Assembly (NCBI GenBank): GCA_023525975.1
Contig: CM042020.1
Coordinates: 15,897,001-15,961,000, forward strand
Direction: 5' to 3'
Origin: Smallanthus sonchifolius
Taxonomy: Eukaryota; Streptophyta; Magnoliopsida; Asterales; Asteraceae
Length of the DNA: 64,000 bases
Positions 25,175-38,237 of the stretch are shown here, in pieces (positions within the stretch are counted from its first letter, which is position 1; each line of letters starts with the position of its first letter). A program made the position numbers and the translations under genes. The notes under the pieces were generated by a model. The model was not told where the DNA came from. It ran no database searches and saw only the letters and a program-made list of their open reading frames with translations.

Positions 25175-25639
25175 TTGTAGTGGCTTAAGGAGTTAATAAT
25201 GTAAAGAAACAGAAGTTGACTTTTCACAGTTGACCCTTCCAGTGTTGTATATATCATACGAAACCGGATAACACTTCAAAAGAAACCTAAAATGTGTGCA
25301 TGATAACTTGTTTTTTTTTGTCAAAAATGAAAAGTTGCCTCAAAAATTTTATATACATATGCAGAATTTTTGTCATGACTTAGGAAAATCCACATACAAA
25401 CACATGTGATTTCTTTATGTTCTGCTCAAAGTTTCTACCTACATTTAGTGTTGTAACACAGTGACTTCCCAAATTCATAAAAGATTTTGATTTCATACTT
25501 AAACAATAAGCAAACTTGAATGTAAATAAGAACAGTGAATAGTGAAGAAATTATAAAGGAAAGTGTATTACATAACTAACTGTGTTTTTCTATATCTTCA
25601 AAATGAGAACAAGACAATGATTAAATAACCTCAAAGGAG
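25175..25639. other. Unassigned AT-rich stretch
   Basis: No gene seen. It may include decayed 3' LTR sequence of the copia remnant on its right, but no LTR ends were found. Confidence 0.35.
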
Positions 25640-27730
25640 GAACATGAAACATCAAGAGACTCAAAACTAATGCTATAGTGAAGATGAGAATGTGAAACAC
25701 CAAAGGTTACTATAATATTCCTCCACAAGCTAAACGGCGTTAGTAAGGTGAAGCTAGGAGCGAAGAGTGTCAAAACGTGTTTATGGTAGACCATTGGTTA
25801 GAAGATCAGCAAGCCGGAGAGCAGTAGTAAGTAACATAGCGAATATGGAGAGTCTGTGACAGCACCATGTCATGGATGAAATGAAGGTTAATCTCAAGAT
25901 GTTTCGTACACTGATGAAACACCGGATTTACAGCTAGATATGTAGCGCCAATATTGTCGCACCATAAAGTTGGTGGACTGGCTGAAGATAAGCATAACTC
26001 AGACAGTAGTGACAAAATTCAACAAATCTCAGTTGTTGTGTGGGCAAGAGTCCGATATTCTGCTTCAGTACTAGAACGTGCAACCGTATGTTGTTTCTTG
26101 GAGCTCCAACTGATAAGATTAGACCCAAGAAATACACCGTAACCAGTGGTAGATCATCGATCGTCTGGCCAACCGGCTCAATCTGCTCAGCATATGCATG
26201 AATGGCAAGACTAGAAAACTTCTAAATAGATAATCCATGAGAAATAGTGCCCTTAAGGTATCGAAGAATACGCTTGATAGCGATCCAATGCCGGTCAGTG
26301 GGTTTATGAAGAAACTGAGAGACCGTACTAACAGCGTAGGCAACATCTAGTTGAGTCAGAACGAGATACTAAAGGGCACCTACAGTGCTGCGATACAAAG
26401 ATGGATAATCCATAGGAACACTAGAGTATCGTGATAACTGGGGACCCGTAGTAACGGGGGTGGACATTGTTTTTAAATGTAAGTGTATGATTAGATAATG
26501 ATAGCACAAATTGACAAATATGTGATATGTCCAAGGCCATACCATTGCCAACCACAACCTTTTCTGAACCTAAATACGGGGTTGCATCACGAACCATATT
26601 AATATTCTGAGTCGTAGCTTCATAATATGGGATCCACATCCCCACCATATGGCACATATCAGAAAAATCAGCTGTTAGTCCCAAATGCGAACCGGGCTGT
26701 TGAGAGGCCCAATTCGAGAAATGTCCACACCCAAATGCAGTTTGATTAGATGGCACGGTAAAGGAAGGTGTTGTTGGGGCTATTCCAAAATCAAATGGGC
26801 CATTAAATCCGGTATTAGGTCCATTAAAAGAGGATCCATTAAAGTTTGATGGGCTTGTAAAGGTGTGTGGGTTATTAGATCCGGAACAAGGATCTGCTTG
26901 TGAAGGCCTTATGAGGACTAATGGTGGTAGAATTAATTGAACCTAAAATTAGGGTTGCGTTCATCTTGACTGGAACTCGCAGCCATAAATGGCGGAATTG
27001 AAGCTGGCGACCATCCACGAACTGTATGTCCTCAAAGGGACGGGCACGATTGCTACGGTTATTGCCACGAGGATTTCCTCTCCACGATTTGGAACATAAT
27101 TGTGTGATGCATATTGAAAGTAACATGTAGAGGTTGTATGTCCATTTTCCTTACAAATTTGACAATGTATTGACCCTGATTGAGTTTGATTTTCCTTCGA
27201 TTGCAAAGCTACCATATCAGAAACTGGTGGAATGACTTCCTGTTGGTGGAGACGCTGCTGAATTCTGGCTCTCAATTGAGCAAACTAGCAAATGTATGTC
27301 AGAACACTCAACATTAAGAAAAAAAAGGTTGAAAGGTTAAGTTTAAACCATTCAAAATTTTGGAAAACCAGAGATTCATCTGTTACCGGATCTCCAACTG
27401 CCTTAAGTTCATCAGCTAGTCTTTTTGCATAATCACAATAGTTCGTAACACTTGTATTCCCTTGCTTTAGTAATTAGAATTGGATTTTGACCTGTGAGTT
27501 TTTGGCAAACGACTGTTGGAAGTAGGTTTCCTGGGTGATTTTCCAAAGATCAGCAGCAGATTGAGTTCCAATTGTTAGATGTGCTATCGAGGGGTCCATA
27601 GTGGCGTTGACACATATCCGTAGTGTGATCGCTAAGAACTCCAGTAAAGCCCCATACCAAGAGAACGTACAGAAGAGGATCATCGGACATAACAAATCCA
27701 ATCACGCATTAAATGAATTGGCTGGAAGTA
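25640..27730 (-). pseudogene. Ty1/copia remnant, collapsed
   Basis: Minus-strand pieces in the usual copia order, but broken and mostly missing. First is gag near 27701-27474 (TIGTQSAADLWKITQETYFQ, QQSFAKNSQ). Next is a CCHC knuckle near 27190-27140 (CQICKENGHTTSTC). Then comes the GAG-pre-integrase/protease region at 26756-26421 (MALDISHI...FVLSLSNHTL). A jump then leads to the end of RNase H (FLHKPTDRHW, KRILRYLKGT near 26320-26240; LWCDNIGATYLAVNPVFHQC, TKHLEINLHFIHDMV at 25980-25870). Integrase core and most of the reverse transcriptase are deleted between about 26450 and 26350. Several frameshifts and stops. LTRs not found. Confidence 0.8.
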
Positions 27731-28382
27731 TTTAATGCATGATACCCCGGCCGAGGAGGATCTTATCAAAGAGACGACCCGGCTGTGGAAGAAAGGGATC
27801 ATCCCTCGGGCAACACATGTTACCACAGGTTAAGGACTCCACGCGTTCCAGACATCGCTGGAGACCCAGAAACTCCATTATGACATACATTATATGCGCT
27901 GGAGAGATCTCAAGTATAAGAGGACACTTCCCCAAAGGGTTAGTAATTTATAACAACTCAGCTCTTCTCTCCCACATTCCTAACTCATTACAACCAATAC
28001 AAGGCCCGTCGGATTAACGAATACTTACTCTCACGCTGGAGGCTGGTCACAGAGACACCCCGGAGTCCACCATGGCGAGACTAACGGTGTTATATTTTGT
28101 AGGAGCCTTGAAGACCCTGCAAGAGATAAATTGAAGCATCCCTTTATAAGTCCGAGAGTTGTGCGGGTTTGGGACACTACAATCGTAATCACCAATTTTG
28201 TTTTTACTTGCTCAAAAGAATTAACCCATTTACGTACAATCCAATTGTGACTGTGGGTAAAAGCAACCGAAGATTTTTATGCTTCTAATACATGTTTTTA
28301 ATTTCTAATTCATTCATAAATTTTAATTCATTGTATTTAATATATGTTGAATATCCATTATTTGACTAATTGTTTGAATATC
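27731..28382. other. Probable degenerate LTR fragment, family unclear
   Basis: GC-richer than its surroundings. A TATAAGAGG near 27914, a run of ATTAACGAATACTTACTCTC, then GAGACACCCCGGAGTCCACC, resemble the 3' half of a Tat/Ogre-type gypsy LTR. No ends, primer site or coding sequence found. Confidence 0.3.
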
Positions 28383-30087
28383 TGATATGCCATAATTTAT
28401 ACATGTTTTGCATGCATAATAATCCCCATGTTATGGCACTAATTGAATAAAAGCCTTGCAATTGATACTTAAAACGTTTATATTTCACAATTGCAGGTTA
28501 AACGGTGTTCCAAGATAAACAGAGTGAAAACAGCCTAAAAATATCAAGAAATCAAACTTTTGGAAGGAACATGCCCGAGCTTTGCCTACCCCCCCCCCCC
28601 ACCCACCCACCAAGAAGTCAACCAAGGTCAACACCAGTTAACAAGCAGCAAAAAGACAAAACAGGGAGCAGGAGGGGGATGCAGGGTTGTGCATCCCATT
28701 GCACGGCCGTGCAATGCCTATCTTGCTCCCAAGCATCCTCGTACCCTGTCATTTGTACCTTTTGATTCCCTAGGTTTGTACGCCCGTGCAAACCAATGCA
28801 CGGCCGTGCATTGCTCATTTTGAGGCCTATAAATAGATGGTTTGGGTTATTCGTTCCACACACCCTAATCTAGAAAAAATACACATTTCTTAGTTTGTTT
28901 CTGTAGTTTTAGAGTAGAGAGTAGAGAGACTCTTCTGCTTTGTTCGCAATAGGGGAGCCTACGAAACTCAGCATTATGCTAGTTCGTATAGCCGTTCGTG
29001 GTTAAACCATTTGTATTGCTTGGGTGAAGATGAAGTTTGGTTTATATTAATGTTTAACTTATTAGTCTAATAGTATGTTTATGCTCTTTAATTATTCGCT
29101 CTTAAAACCATCTTCATGATGGACTTTTTATTATTATCTAAATTGGTCTTTTAACTTGTGAGTGTTCTTGATTTTAAAGTGTAAGACCGTAAAACCTTTT
29201 TAATCAAACTTCTCTTGAAACTTATAAATCTTTATACAAGCGGATTTTGATAAGCCAAAGCTTGGTTAATATTGATAAGATCGTACGTCTTTATACAAAT
29301 TTGTTTTGAAACCAAGAGTTGGTGAACTCACGTTGGGAACGGTACGTCTTTATACATGGTCCCATTGTTGCATCACATCCCGGTGAACACAGTCTAATCA
29401 CTTTTTTTAATAAAAATAATGGTATTTAAGTTTGATGTCTTAAACCAACTCGAAAATAGATCTTAAGCATACGAAGGTACGGATTTATTAAAGAGTTGAG
29501 GGTAATGATGTCCCTGACTCAGAGTCTTACTATTTTATTATTAAGGAACATAATTCGTGAACCAAATATTGTGAGAATAAGGCTCTAGCAGTGTAGCGTT
29601 CACATATTTGTATTAGTCATACCATCGGATTAGTTAACATAACATTATCATATACCAAGCGGATTCGAAGCCCAAAGCAGTACTCGTTGTGATCTGATTA
29701 TTCCCGAGCTATTTACTTTCCTGTTATTTACTATTGTGTTATTTACGTGTCTGTTACACACTTCACGCACATTTTAGATTTTATGTTATTTACTTTATCG
29801 TCATTTAATTTTCTGTCATTTACTTTTCTGCTTTACAAGCACACAAAACTCACTACTAATTAAGCCTGCTAAACGATAACAAACGTTGAGCATTGAAACT
29901 TGACCTTGTCCATTGGTTCGATATTTGGTTCTTACCTAAACTATATTACGCTGCGATAGGTAAACTTGGCTATTGTGTGTGTTTTAAGTTTAAATATTTA
30001 TCATTTTATAAATTTTAAAACTCGATCTCGTGAAACCATCTCTAAATATATTATTATATAATATATACTACTAAACACAACGCATCA
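28383..30087 (+). repeat. Athila-like 5' LTR (1705 bp)
   Basis: Begins TGATATGCCATAATTTATAC and ends AACGCATCA. It is directly followed by AGTTTTTGTCACTATTACCG GGG, a decayed form of the primer site/leader of Athila elements. It matches the solo LTR at 20519-22507 at both ends. Two perfect palindromes TGCACGGCCGTGCA (near 28699 and 28797) sit just upstream of a TATA box at 28828-28836. No second LTR or target duplication seen. Confidence 0.72.
28828..28836 (+). promoter_or_regulatory. TATA box of the Athila-like LTR
   Basis: CCTATAAATAG about 25 bp after the second GC-rich palindrome. Confidence 0.65.
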
Positions 30088-30400
30088 AGTTTTTGTCACT
30101 ATTACCGGGGATATATTTATATATAAATATATATATATATATATGAAAATGGATAAATATGATATTTTAAGTATTAGAGAGGGATCTGTTTGATATTTAA
30201 AGTTTGGTTATAATATATATGATATTTAGCAAGTTTATAGGAATATATATGAAATTCTTTCTAAATACTTAACCTATAAATTGGTTATTAAACATACTTT
30301 TCTTAGGTTTATTTTTTAAAGAAAATGTGACTTGTACGTACTTCTAATCTAATAATAAGAGTTATTTCTACACCATTAAAATTTGTAATATGTCCTTAAA
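30088..30400 (+). other. Decayed leader after the Athila-like LTR
   Basis: Starts with the primer-site remnant, then AT-rich sequence with a TA run near 30130. It is interrupted at 30400/40668 by the chromovirus insertion. No coding sequence. Confidence 0.45.
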
Positions 30401-31876
30401 TGTAAGGCCCCTTTCCCGGGTGACCTCACTTGTTGGATTTACTCATAAACATAGCCATAAATACTGAACTTAAATTAAAAACATTCATCATTCAATTACA
30501 TTACATAACAGCGGAAGTCTTAACAATTAAAAACACAACATTGTCTTAACAAACAAAAGTGGGACGTCAGTCTTGTGCCGGGTAACCTTCACGCCATCGC
30601 ACGACCTTTTCTTCCTTTACCTGAAATGTATACTAAAAATCAGCTAACGCTGGTGAGTTCTAGTTTAATGCGATTTGATATAAACATTCTTTTCTTTACT
30701 TTATAAGTATGCATTACTGTATAGTCATTCATATAAATACGTATTCATAACTTTTGCCTTTCTTTCATCTTTCTTTCCTGTATTTTTGTGATTTCATATA
30801 TATATATATGCATTCACCCTTTTCTTTCTTTTCTTTCTTTCTTTAATTTCATGGGTCATACTCTATAAGGGTGATCAACCCGTCATTTGCTTACGAATGT
30901 CACAAAGACAATCGTCGCGGTCCATCGTCATGGCCCGCCTATACTTACAACCGTCCGGCAACTAGTGCCGTCCGTCATTTTATTCTTACAACCGTCCGGC
31001 AACCTTTGTCCGTCCGTCATGACTTACAACCGTCCTACCGTCGTAGGCCGTAATTCGCCCGTCTACCCGAAGGTATCCGTTTCCCATGCGACTATTATTT
31101 ATACAACCGTTCTACTATAATATGCCAATTGCTTTGACCGTCCATTAATGGCATTCGTACGTCCTAGCTGATGAAGGAACGCACTTGTCCCGGTTGTAAA
31201 ATAATCACATGGTCGTCCGTCTACCGAAGTAGCCGTTACCATCGAAGCGTCCATAACATTTTCTGTACTTGGCAAGCAATATATACATGGATATAAAGCA
31301 GGATTTCATTCTTTCATATTGTGTTATACTTTCATTCATTCTTTATAATCATGCTTTTCATTCTTTATTCATAATTTCTCTTTCATGTATAGGTATATAT
31401 ATATATACTTGTATAACACATATGATCACATTGACATTCATAACATTTATTCACTTAGTGTATACATCTCAGCCCCAAAACATTTGAAAACATTTGCACA
31501 TAACATAGAAGGGGCACATAGAACTCACCTGATGAGCTACTCTAGGTTGTCCTAAACAAAGGTCCAACAGCGTCACTTCTGATCTGGATTGAAGTTTTGA
31601 TTCGGAGGTTTTGCCCACGAGCTCAGCTGTAACGTGCTCCTCTAATCTCGTGACGATCCGTCGACTTTCTCTCTCTAGACCCGGGCTCCCTTTCTCTCTC
31701 TAGAATTGGTGAAATGGAGGTGAAATGGTCAAATGGGCTGTCTTGCCCCTTTTATACCTGGGCTTCCCTCGGCCCGTTAGAGTCGAGCCCAAGCCCATAC
31801 GTCTTTCTTTCGCTTTATGACGTTTAAATCCCCATCGTATTGTTATTTACTTATTTACTATTTTCGGGATGTTACA
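30401..31876 (-). repeat. 3' LTR of the minus-strand chromovirus (1476 bp)
   Basis: Minus strand TGTAACATCCC ... GGGCCTTACA. Contains GGTGAGTTCTA (plus strand, 30652-30662) and TAGAACTCACC (31519-31529), the paired boxes. Also holds a cluster of CCGTCC/CCGTCCGGCAAC words at 30915-31230. Confidence 0.93.
31750..31756 (-). promoter_or_regulatory. TATA box of the chromovirus LTR
   Basis: Minus strand GGTATAAAAGGGG about 120 bp into the LTR. The right LTR has the same word near 40540. Confidence 0.6.
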
Positions 31877-31915
31877 AGTCTACCCTCCTTAAAGAGGTTT
31901 CGTCCTCGAAACTGT

Positions 31916-34900
31916 TTATACGTCAAACAATTGAGGGTATAGTCCCCTCATCTCGTCTTCTTTTTCCCATGTAGCTTCCGACCCTTTTCTGTGCTTCCAT
32001 TGTATTTTGACTAAAGGGATCGACTTATTGCGTAGTCGCTTTTCAGCTCGATCAAGGATGGCTATTGGTTCCTCTACATAATTTAGGCTGTTATCCACCT
32101 CGATCTCGTCGTAAGGTATGTGAGCTGTGTCATCGGCTAGGCATTTACGTAAGTGAGACACGTGGAACATAGGGTGTATTCCACTAAGCTCAACGGGTAG
32201 GTCGAGTCTGTAAGCAACTTGACCCACTCTTGCTAAAATCTTGAAAGGTCCGACAAACCTTGGACTCAGTTTGCCACGCTTCCTGAATCGGATGATTCCT
32301 TTCCACGGTGATACCTTTAACAGTACCATGTCCCCTACCTGAAACTCTAAATCCCTTCTTCTCTTGTCCGCGTATGATTTCTGCCTGTCCTTTGCGGCTT
32401 TCATTCGAGCTTTGATTTGATCAAATTTCTCGGAAGTAGCTTTGACCACTTCGAGACTTGCAAAATCTTTCTGTCCAATTTCCCCCCAACAAACTGGGGT
32501 CCTACATTTCCTCCCATACAACATTTCAAACGACGGCATGCCAATAGTTGTGTGATAGCTGTTGTTATATGAAAATTCTGCCAATGGTAGATGGCTGTCC
32601 CAACTCCCACCGAAGTCAATGATACAGGCCCGGAGCATGTCCTCCAAGGTCTGAATGGTCCTTTCCGATTGTCCATCGGTTTGAGGGTGGTAAGCGGTGC
32701 TGATGTTCAGTCTAGTGCCCATTGCTTCATTGAACTTCTTCCAAAACCTTGATGTGAATCTAGTATCCCTGTTAGACACGAACGATAGTGGCATACCATG
32801 TCTGCTTACAATTTCCTTGATAAATGTTTATGCTAACTTTTCAGACGAAGAAGTCTCGCGTATTGGCAAGAAGTGAGCACTTTTCGTCAAGCGGTCGACG
32901 ATCACCCAAATGGTGTCATTGCCTTTAGCTGTTCGTGGTAGCTTGGTAATGAAGTCCATCGTGATCTCCTCCCACTTCCATTCCGGTATTGGTAGAGGTT
33001 GCATTTTACCGCATGGTTTCTGGTGCTCGGCCTTAACTAGAGAACACGTTAGGCACTTGCTCACGTATTCTGTCACATCATTCTTCATGCCAGGCCACCA
33101 GTATTCTTTCTTCAAGTCTTGATACATTTTGTTTGTCCCGGGGTGGATAGAATAACGAGACTTATGGGCCTCATCGAGTATTTTGGCTCTAAGCTCGCCA
33201 ATCTTAGGTATCCACATTCGGCCAAACCTAGTTCGTACACCGTATGTATTTGCACTTAAGTTCCCTTGTTGTCCTACTATTCTTTCCCGTTTCACATTTC
33301 TTTCTAACAGTGCTTGATCTTGTGCCTTTGTTATTTCGCCCATCAAATCTGGCGTTATTATTAGCTGACACGCTTTGATTCGGATAGGTGCCGATTCTTC
33401 CTTTCTACTTAAAGCGTCAGCTACTACGTTTGCCTTGCCTGGATGGTACAATATCTCACAGTCATAGTCCTTCAGCAGCTCTAACCACCTCCTTTGCCTC
33501 ATGTTTAATTCCTTTTGCTCGAAGAAGTACTTCAGGCTTTTGTGATCGGAGTAGATGGTGCATTTAACTCCATACAAATAGTGCCTCCATATTTTCAACG
33601 CAAAAACCACTGCTGCTAACTCTAGATCGTGCGTTGGGTAGTTAACCTCGTGAATCTTTAGTTGCCGTGAGGCATAAGCAATTACCTTTCCTCGTTGCAT
33701 AAGTACACAACCCAAACCCTGCCCCGAAGCGTCAGAGTAGACTACCAAGTCTTCATTTCCCTCAGGTAGTGTTAAGACTGGAGCTTGAGTTAATCGTGTC
33801 TTAAGTTCCTCAAACGCGTTGTTTTGGGTTTGGCCCCATTCATACTTCACTTCCTTCCGTGTCAGTTTAGTTAGTGGCGAGGCTATCCTTGAGAAATCTT
33901 GAATGAACCTTCGATAGTAGCCTGCCAATCCAAGAAAACTTCGTATCTCTGTTGGTGTCTTTGGGATGTTCCATTCCTTTACTGTCTCTATCTTTGCAGG
34001 ATCTACCATGATGCCGTTTGGGTTTATCACATGACCTAGGAATTGGACTTCCCTAAGCCAAAACGCGCATTTGGAGAATTTTGCGTACAACTTTTCCTTC
34101 TCTAGCACCTCCAGAACTTCTCTTAGGTGACAGTGATGATCACCCTCGCTTTTCGAATATACCAGTATGTCGTCTATAAAAACTATCACCGATCGATCCA
34201 ACATGGGTCGACACACTCTATTCATCAAATCCATGAACGCTGCTGGTGCGTTAGTTAATCCGAAGGACATCACGAGAAATTCATAATGCCCATAACGCGT
34301 GCGAAACGCGGTCTTTGGTACGTCTTCCTCTCTTACTTTCAACTGATGGTAACCCGACCTAAGATCGATCTTTGAGAACCAACTCGCACCTTGCAGTTGA
34401 TCAAAAAGGTCGTCTATTCTAGGCAATGGGTATTTGTTCTTTACTGTCCTCTTGTTCAGTTCGCGGTAGTCAATGCACATGCGCATGCTGCCGTCCTTCT
34501 TCTTTACAAATAGTACCGGAGCGCCCCATGGTGAGATGCTCGGTCTAATAAATCCCTTTTCTGTTAATTTCTGTAGTTGAGACATCAATTCTTTCATTTC
34601 TGACGGAGCCAATCGGTAGGGGGCTTTGGCAACGGGCTCAGCTCCTGGCAGTAAGTCAATCTGAAATTCTATTTCCCGATCGGGTGGTAACCCAGGTAGA
34701 TCCTCAGGGAATACTTCCGGAAAGTTGCACACCACGGGTACATTCTTGAGTTCTTTAGTTTTCATTCTATCATCAATAACATATGCCAGATAAGCTTCGC
34801 AACCGCGCCTCATGTAACTTTCGGCCTTGATCATCGAGATGACGTTCGGCATCGTGCAATTCCAATCCCCATAAACCGTAATTGGACTGCCGCTTGGAGC

Positions 34901-36490
34901 TTTGAGGTGTATCCTCTTACGTTTACATATGATTTGAGCTTCATTGGCAGCTAGCCAATCCATTCCCAATACTATATCGAATCCTCCTAAGGTGAGAAGG
35001 AATAATCTAGAAGGGAACTTATGACCCTCTATTTCTATTATGCAATCCTCTGTTACTTGGAATACTGCCGAATTTTTACCAACGGCAGTTTGTACGCTAA
35101 AGGCCTTTACTATGGTGTTAATAGTGCAATCTAGTTTACGACTAAATGCACTGGATATAAAACTTTTACTAGCACCAGAGTCAAATAAAATAGCAGCATT
35201 TTCATCATTTACTAGAAACGTACCTGACACAACATCAGGGTTTCCTCTTGCTTCTTCTTCAGTTAGTGCATAGGCTCGAGTCCTAGCCTTTGGCTGTTCC
35301 TTTTCAGCTTCCTTTTCCCTTCCCGCACCGGATTGTCTGGTTTTTCTGCAATCCCTTGTCAGGTGACCAAACAGTCCACATCCTTGACATTTAGTGTCTC
35401 TTAAGCAGTCACGAGAATAGTGTCCCGCCTTCCCACACCTGTAACAGGTGGTAGTGCCGACCCGGCACTCGCCAAAATGTTGTCTTCCATATTTCTTGCA
35501 GGCTTCATAGTTATCCGACCTTGGTTTCTTAATTTTAGTTGTTACGTTCCCTCTTTCGGTGCCTCTAGACGGGTTCTCCCACTTTCTCTTTTGGGTTTCT
35601 GTTGGTGGGTCCTCATTGGCATAATCGTCGTAGACGATTCCGCTCAGATTCACTACCGACTCGAAGGTCGAGGGTAGGTTGGATTTCACGTGGACACGGA
35701 CCCTTTGAGGTAGGCCCTTCACATAATACTTGATCATTCGCTCTTCTGTCTCCACCAGGTGGGGTACCAGCTGTGCCAACTCATTGAATCTAGAAGTATA
35801 CTGGCGGTGTGTCTTGTTGCCAGCCTTAAGGTTTAGGAATTCATTTTCCACTCGATCAATTTCGTTCTGGGGACAGAACTTTTGAATTACCAGCTTTTTC
35901 AGTTCTTCCCATGTCATTCTTGCAAGAGCGTTTGGGGACTTTGTCCTCTGGATGTTCCTCCACCAACCTAGGGCCTCATTAGTGAAAGAATGAGCAACAT
36001 ATTTAACAGCCTGGTCTGGTCGACACTCGCTGATGTTGATTACAGCACTCATCCTCTCAATCCATTCAAGCGTTGCCACTGAATCTTTGCTCCCATCGAA
36101 CTTGGGTGGGTCTCCGTCCTTGAAACCTTTGTAAGTGCACCCACGATTGCTCGATCCTATCTTTATTTCATCCCCATCACTATCATATACTTTCTCTTCA
36201 TTGTCTCCTTCATCCTCCTCTTTACTTTTCTTTAATGCCTCGGATAGTAGATCGGGCAATACCTTCTTCAAAGTGAGCACGACTTCACGGGCAATAGCAT
36301 CCCTGACTTCAGGTTCCAACTGTATAGGCCCTGGACTGTTGTTCCCAGTTGGTGTCACATCTGTTTTGTGCACACTCTCAGTGCGTTCTGCGTGCACACT
36401 CTCTTCCTCTTCCTGTCTTTGTTTCAATGGAGGTCTACCTACTCGGCCAGTGCGACCGCCTCGGCGTCCCGTTCTTCCTCCACCAGCCAT
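31916..36490 (-). pseudogene. Chromovirus gag-pol polyprotein with premature stop
   Basis: ATG at 36490 opens 1220 codons, then TAA at 32830-32828. The same frame continues to the end at 31916, so the break is one nonsense codon, not a frameshift. Domains in order: retrotransposon gag; three zinc knuckles (the first reads CKKYGRQHFGEC with its second Cys replaced by Tyr, then CYRCGKAGHYSRDC and CQGCGLFGHLTRDC); protease (LFDSGASKSF); reverse transcriptase (VFIDDILVYS); RNase H (VVYSDASGQG); integrase zinc finger (HPGTNKMYQ...CLTC). After the stop come the rest of the integrase and a chromodomain. The middle acidic residue of the DDE triad is Asn here (VSNRDTRF, residue 1240) where the intact copy at 45898 has Asp. 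Both lesions should abolish integration. Confidence 0.93.
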
Positions 36491-36828
36491 AATCCTTAAT
36501 TTCCTGATAGTTATAAAGGGAATACATCAATGTCATTTCTTCAGATCATAGTTTGGAATAGTACGAGCAAGGTAAATTCTTAATTACAGTGACCGGTTTG
36601 TGATTACTAATTTACATTGCTTTTCGGGTTCAAAACTCTTCAAATCAGTCATGGCATTAACATCTATTTGTTCTAAGTTATGGTATCTATTCTTATGCAA
36701 GAGCATTAACTTTATTCTTACTTACCGTGCTGGCGTTAGCGTTGGTTACCCATACTGACATCCGTGCGTTGGTCCCATAATCAGTTTGAGTCTAGACATT
36801 TAGGGATGTCTAAATCTCTCAAACTATT

Positions 36829-36840
36829 GCTCTGATACCA
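36829..36840 (-). other. Primer binding site (initiator tRNA-Met type)
   Basis: Minus strand TGGTATCAGAGC, three bases inside the LTR end at 36844. Confidence 0.9.
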
Positions 36841-37169
36841 ACTTGTAAGGCCCCTTTCCCGGGTGACCTCACTTGTTGGATTTACTCATAAACATAGCCA
36901 TAAATACTGAACTTAAATTAAAAACATTCATCATTCAATTACATTACATAACAGCGGAAGTCTTAACAATTAAAAACACAACATTGTCTTAACAAACAAA
37001 AGTGGGACGTCAGTCTTGTGCCGGGTAACCTTCACGCCATCGCACGACCTTTTCTTCCTTTACCTGAAATGTATACTAAAAATCAGCTAACGCTGGTGAG
37101 TTCTAGTTTAATGCGATTTGATATAAACTGTTGGGTATAATTTTGAGACTGATGCCGTCAATCGAAATT

Positions 37170-37326
37170 ACAGTATCGAAACTACTAGTTTCGGTTGAAC
37201 TTTTGTTCAATCGAAACTACTAGTTTCGGTTGAACATTTGTTCAATCGAAACTACTAGTTTCGGTTGAACATTTGTTCAATCGAAACTACTAGTTTCGGT
37301 TGAACATTTGTTCAATCGAAACTAGG
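37170..37326 (+). repeat. 35-bp tandem repeat of two palindromes, 4 units (left LTR)
   Basis: Each unit has CGAAACTACTAGTTTCG (8-bp arms, 1-nt centre) and TTGAACATTTGTTCAA (6-bp arms, 4-nt loop). Four units are followed by a partial one ending CGAAACTAGG. Confidence 0.93.
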
Positions 37327-37397
37327 TAGTTTTGATACCTGTTTTTCAGGCCCATTGGGCGGTGGCTTGGAAAACAAGGCGCATGTGCTTGGCCTCC

Positions 37398-37405
37398 TAT
37401 ATATA
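37398..37405 (+). promoter_or_regulatory. TATA box of the non-coding LTR element
   Basis: CCTATATATAGC about 70 bp after the palindrome array. The second LTR has the same at 39154-39161. Confidence 0.65.
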
Positions 37406-38198
37406 GCAGATTATGCCCTAGGAGTGAGTGTGTGTCTGTAGAGGGAATCACCACCCCAGGGGGAGCTCACCCTGGGGTGAGATAATTGTTAGTGTATGAT
37501 CGAACCTTTTAATTTTCATTTCAATCAAAGAATCATACGTTTTATGCTTTCAATTACCTGTTCTTTTCATTTTCATATGTTTCTGTTCGTGTTTGTGATT
37601 CCCGCACCCGTCTCTACCATTTATGATTCGAGAGTGATACCGGATCCAGAGATTCCGCCTCTCGATCCGGACTGTTTGAAGATTTCTCCACAGATTTGTG
37701 TTTTCGGATCTGTTCAGGACCTACAAGTGGTATCAGAGCCATGGTGGCTCTTATTGCTCTCGAATCTGCTCGAAAAACAGAGAAAAACCCGCCACTGAGA
37801 CGTTAAACATGAAGAAATCGATGTGTAGCAGGTTCGTGACTGCTGTTCTACATTTCCACTTTCAAAATCTGAAGATGTAAGGCTTTTGAAGCATTTTTCA
37901 GACCTGGATTGGGGGTATCGAAGTAGCTGAAGGTTGAAGATGGTCAATCGAAAATATGTGGCGGCTGAACATTTTCTATCGAAACTACTGGTGTTGCCCT
38001 AAATCAGAAGTAGAAGACATCGAAACTAGGCTGTCGAAACTAGGCTATCAAAACTAGAGGGTATCGAAACTACTAGTTTCGATTGAAGAATCTCTCTATC
38101 GAAACTTCTTGTTTCGATACTGTCTCTATCGAAACTAGCCTTGTTTCGACTGAAGTAGAGCCTATCGAAACTACAGGCAGAACTGTCCAAGTACTTTC

Positions 38199-38237
<39 letters not shown>

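Noticed and set aside
27739..28017. 92-codon open frame in the GC-richer stretch
   Set aside because: No domain; the surrounding sequence looks like a degenerate LTR.
30915..31230. CCGTCC-rich stretch in the chromovirus LTR as another palindrome array
   Set aside because: The words are mostly direct repeats (CCGTCC, CCGTCCGGCAAC) and do not form the fixed-arm palindromes seen in the other LTRs.
32910..36551. Plus-strand open frames opposite gag-pol
   Set aside because: Shadows of the minus-strand polyprotein; similar shadows occur opposite 45898-50466.
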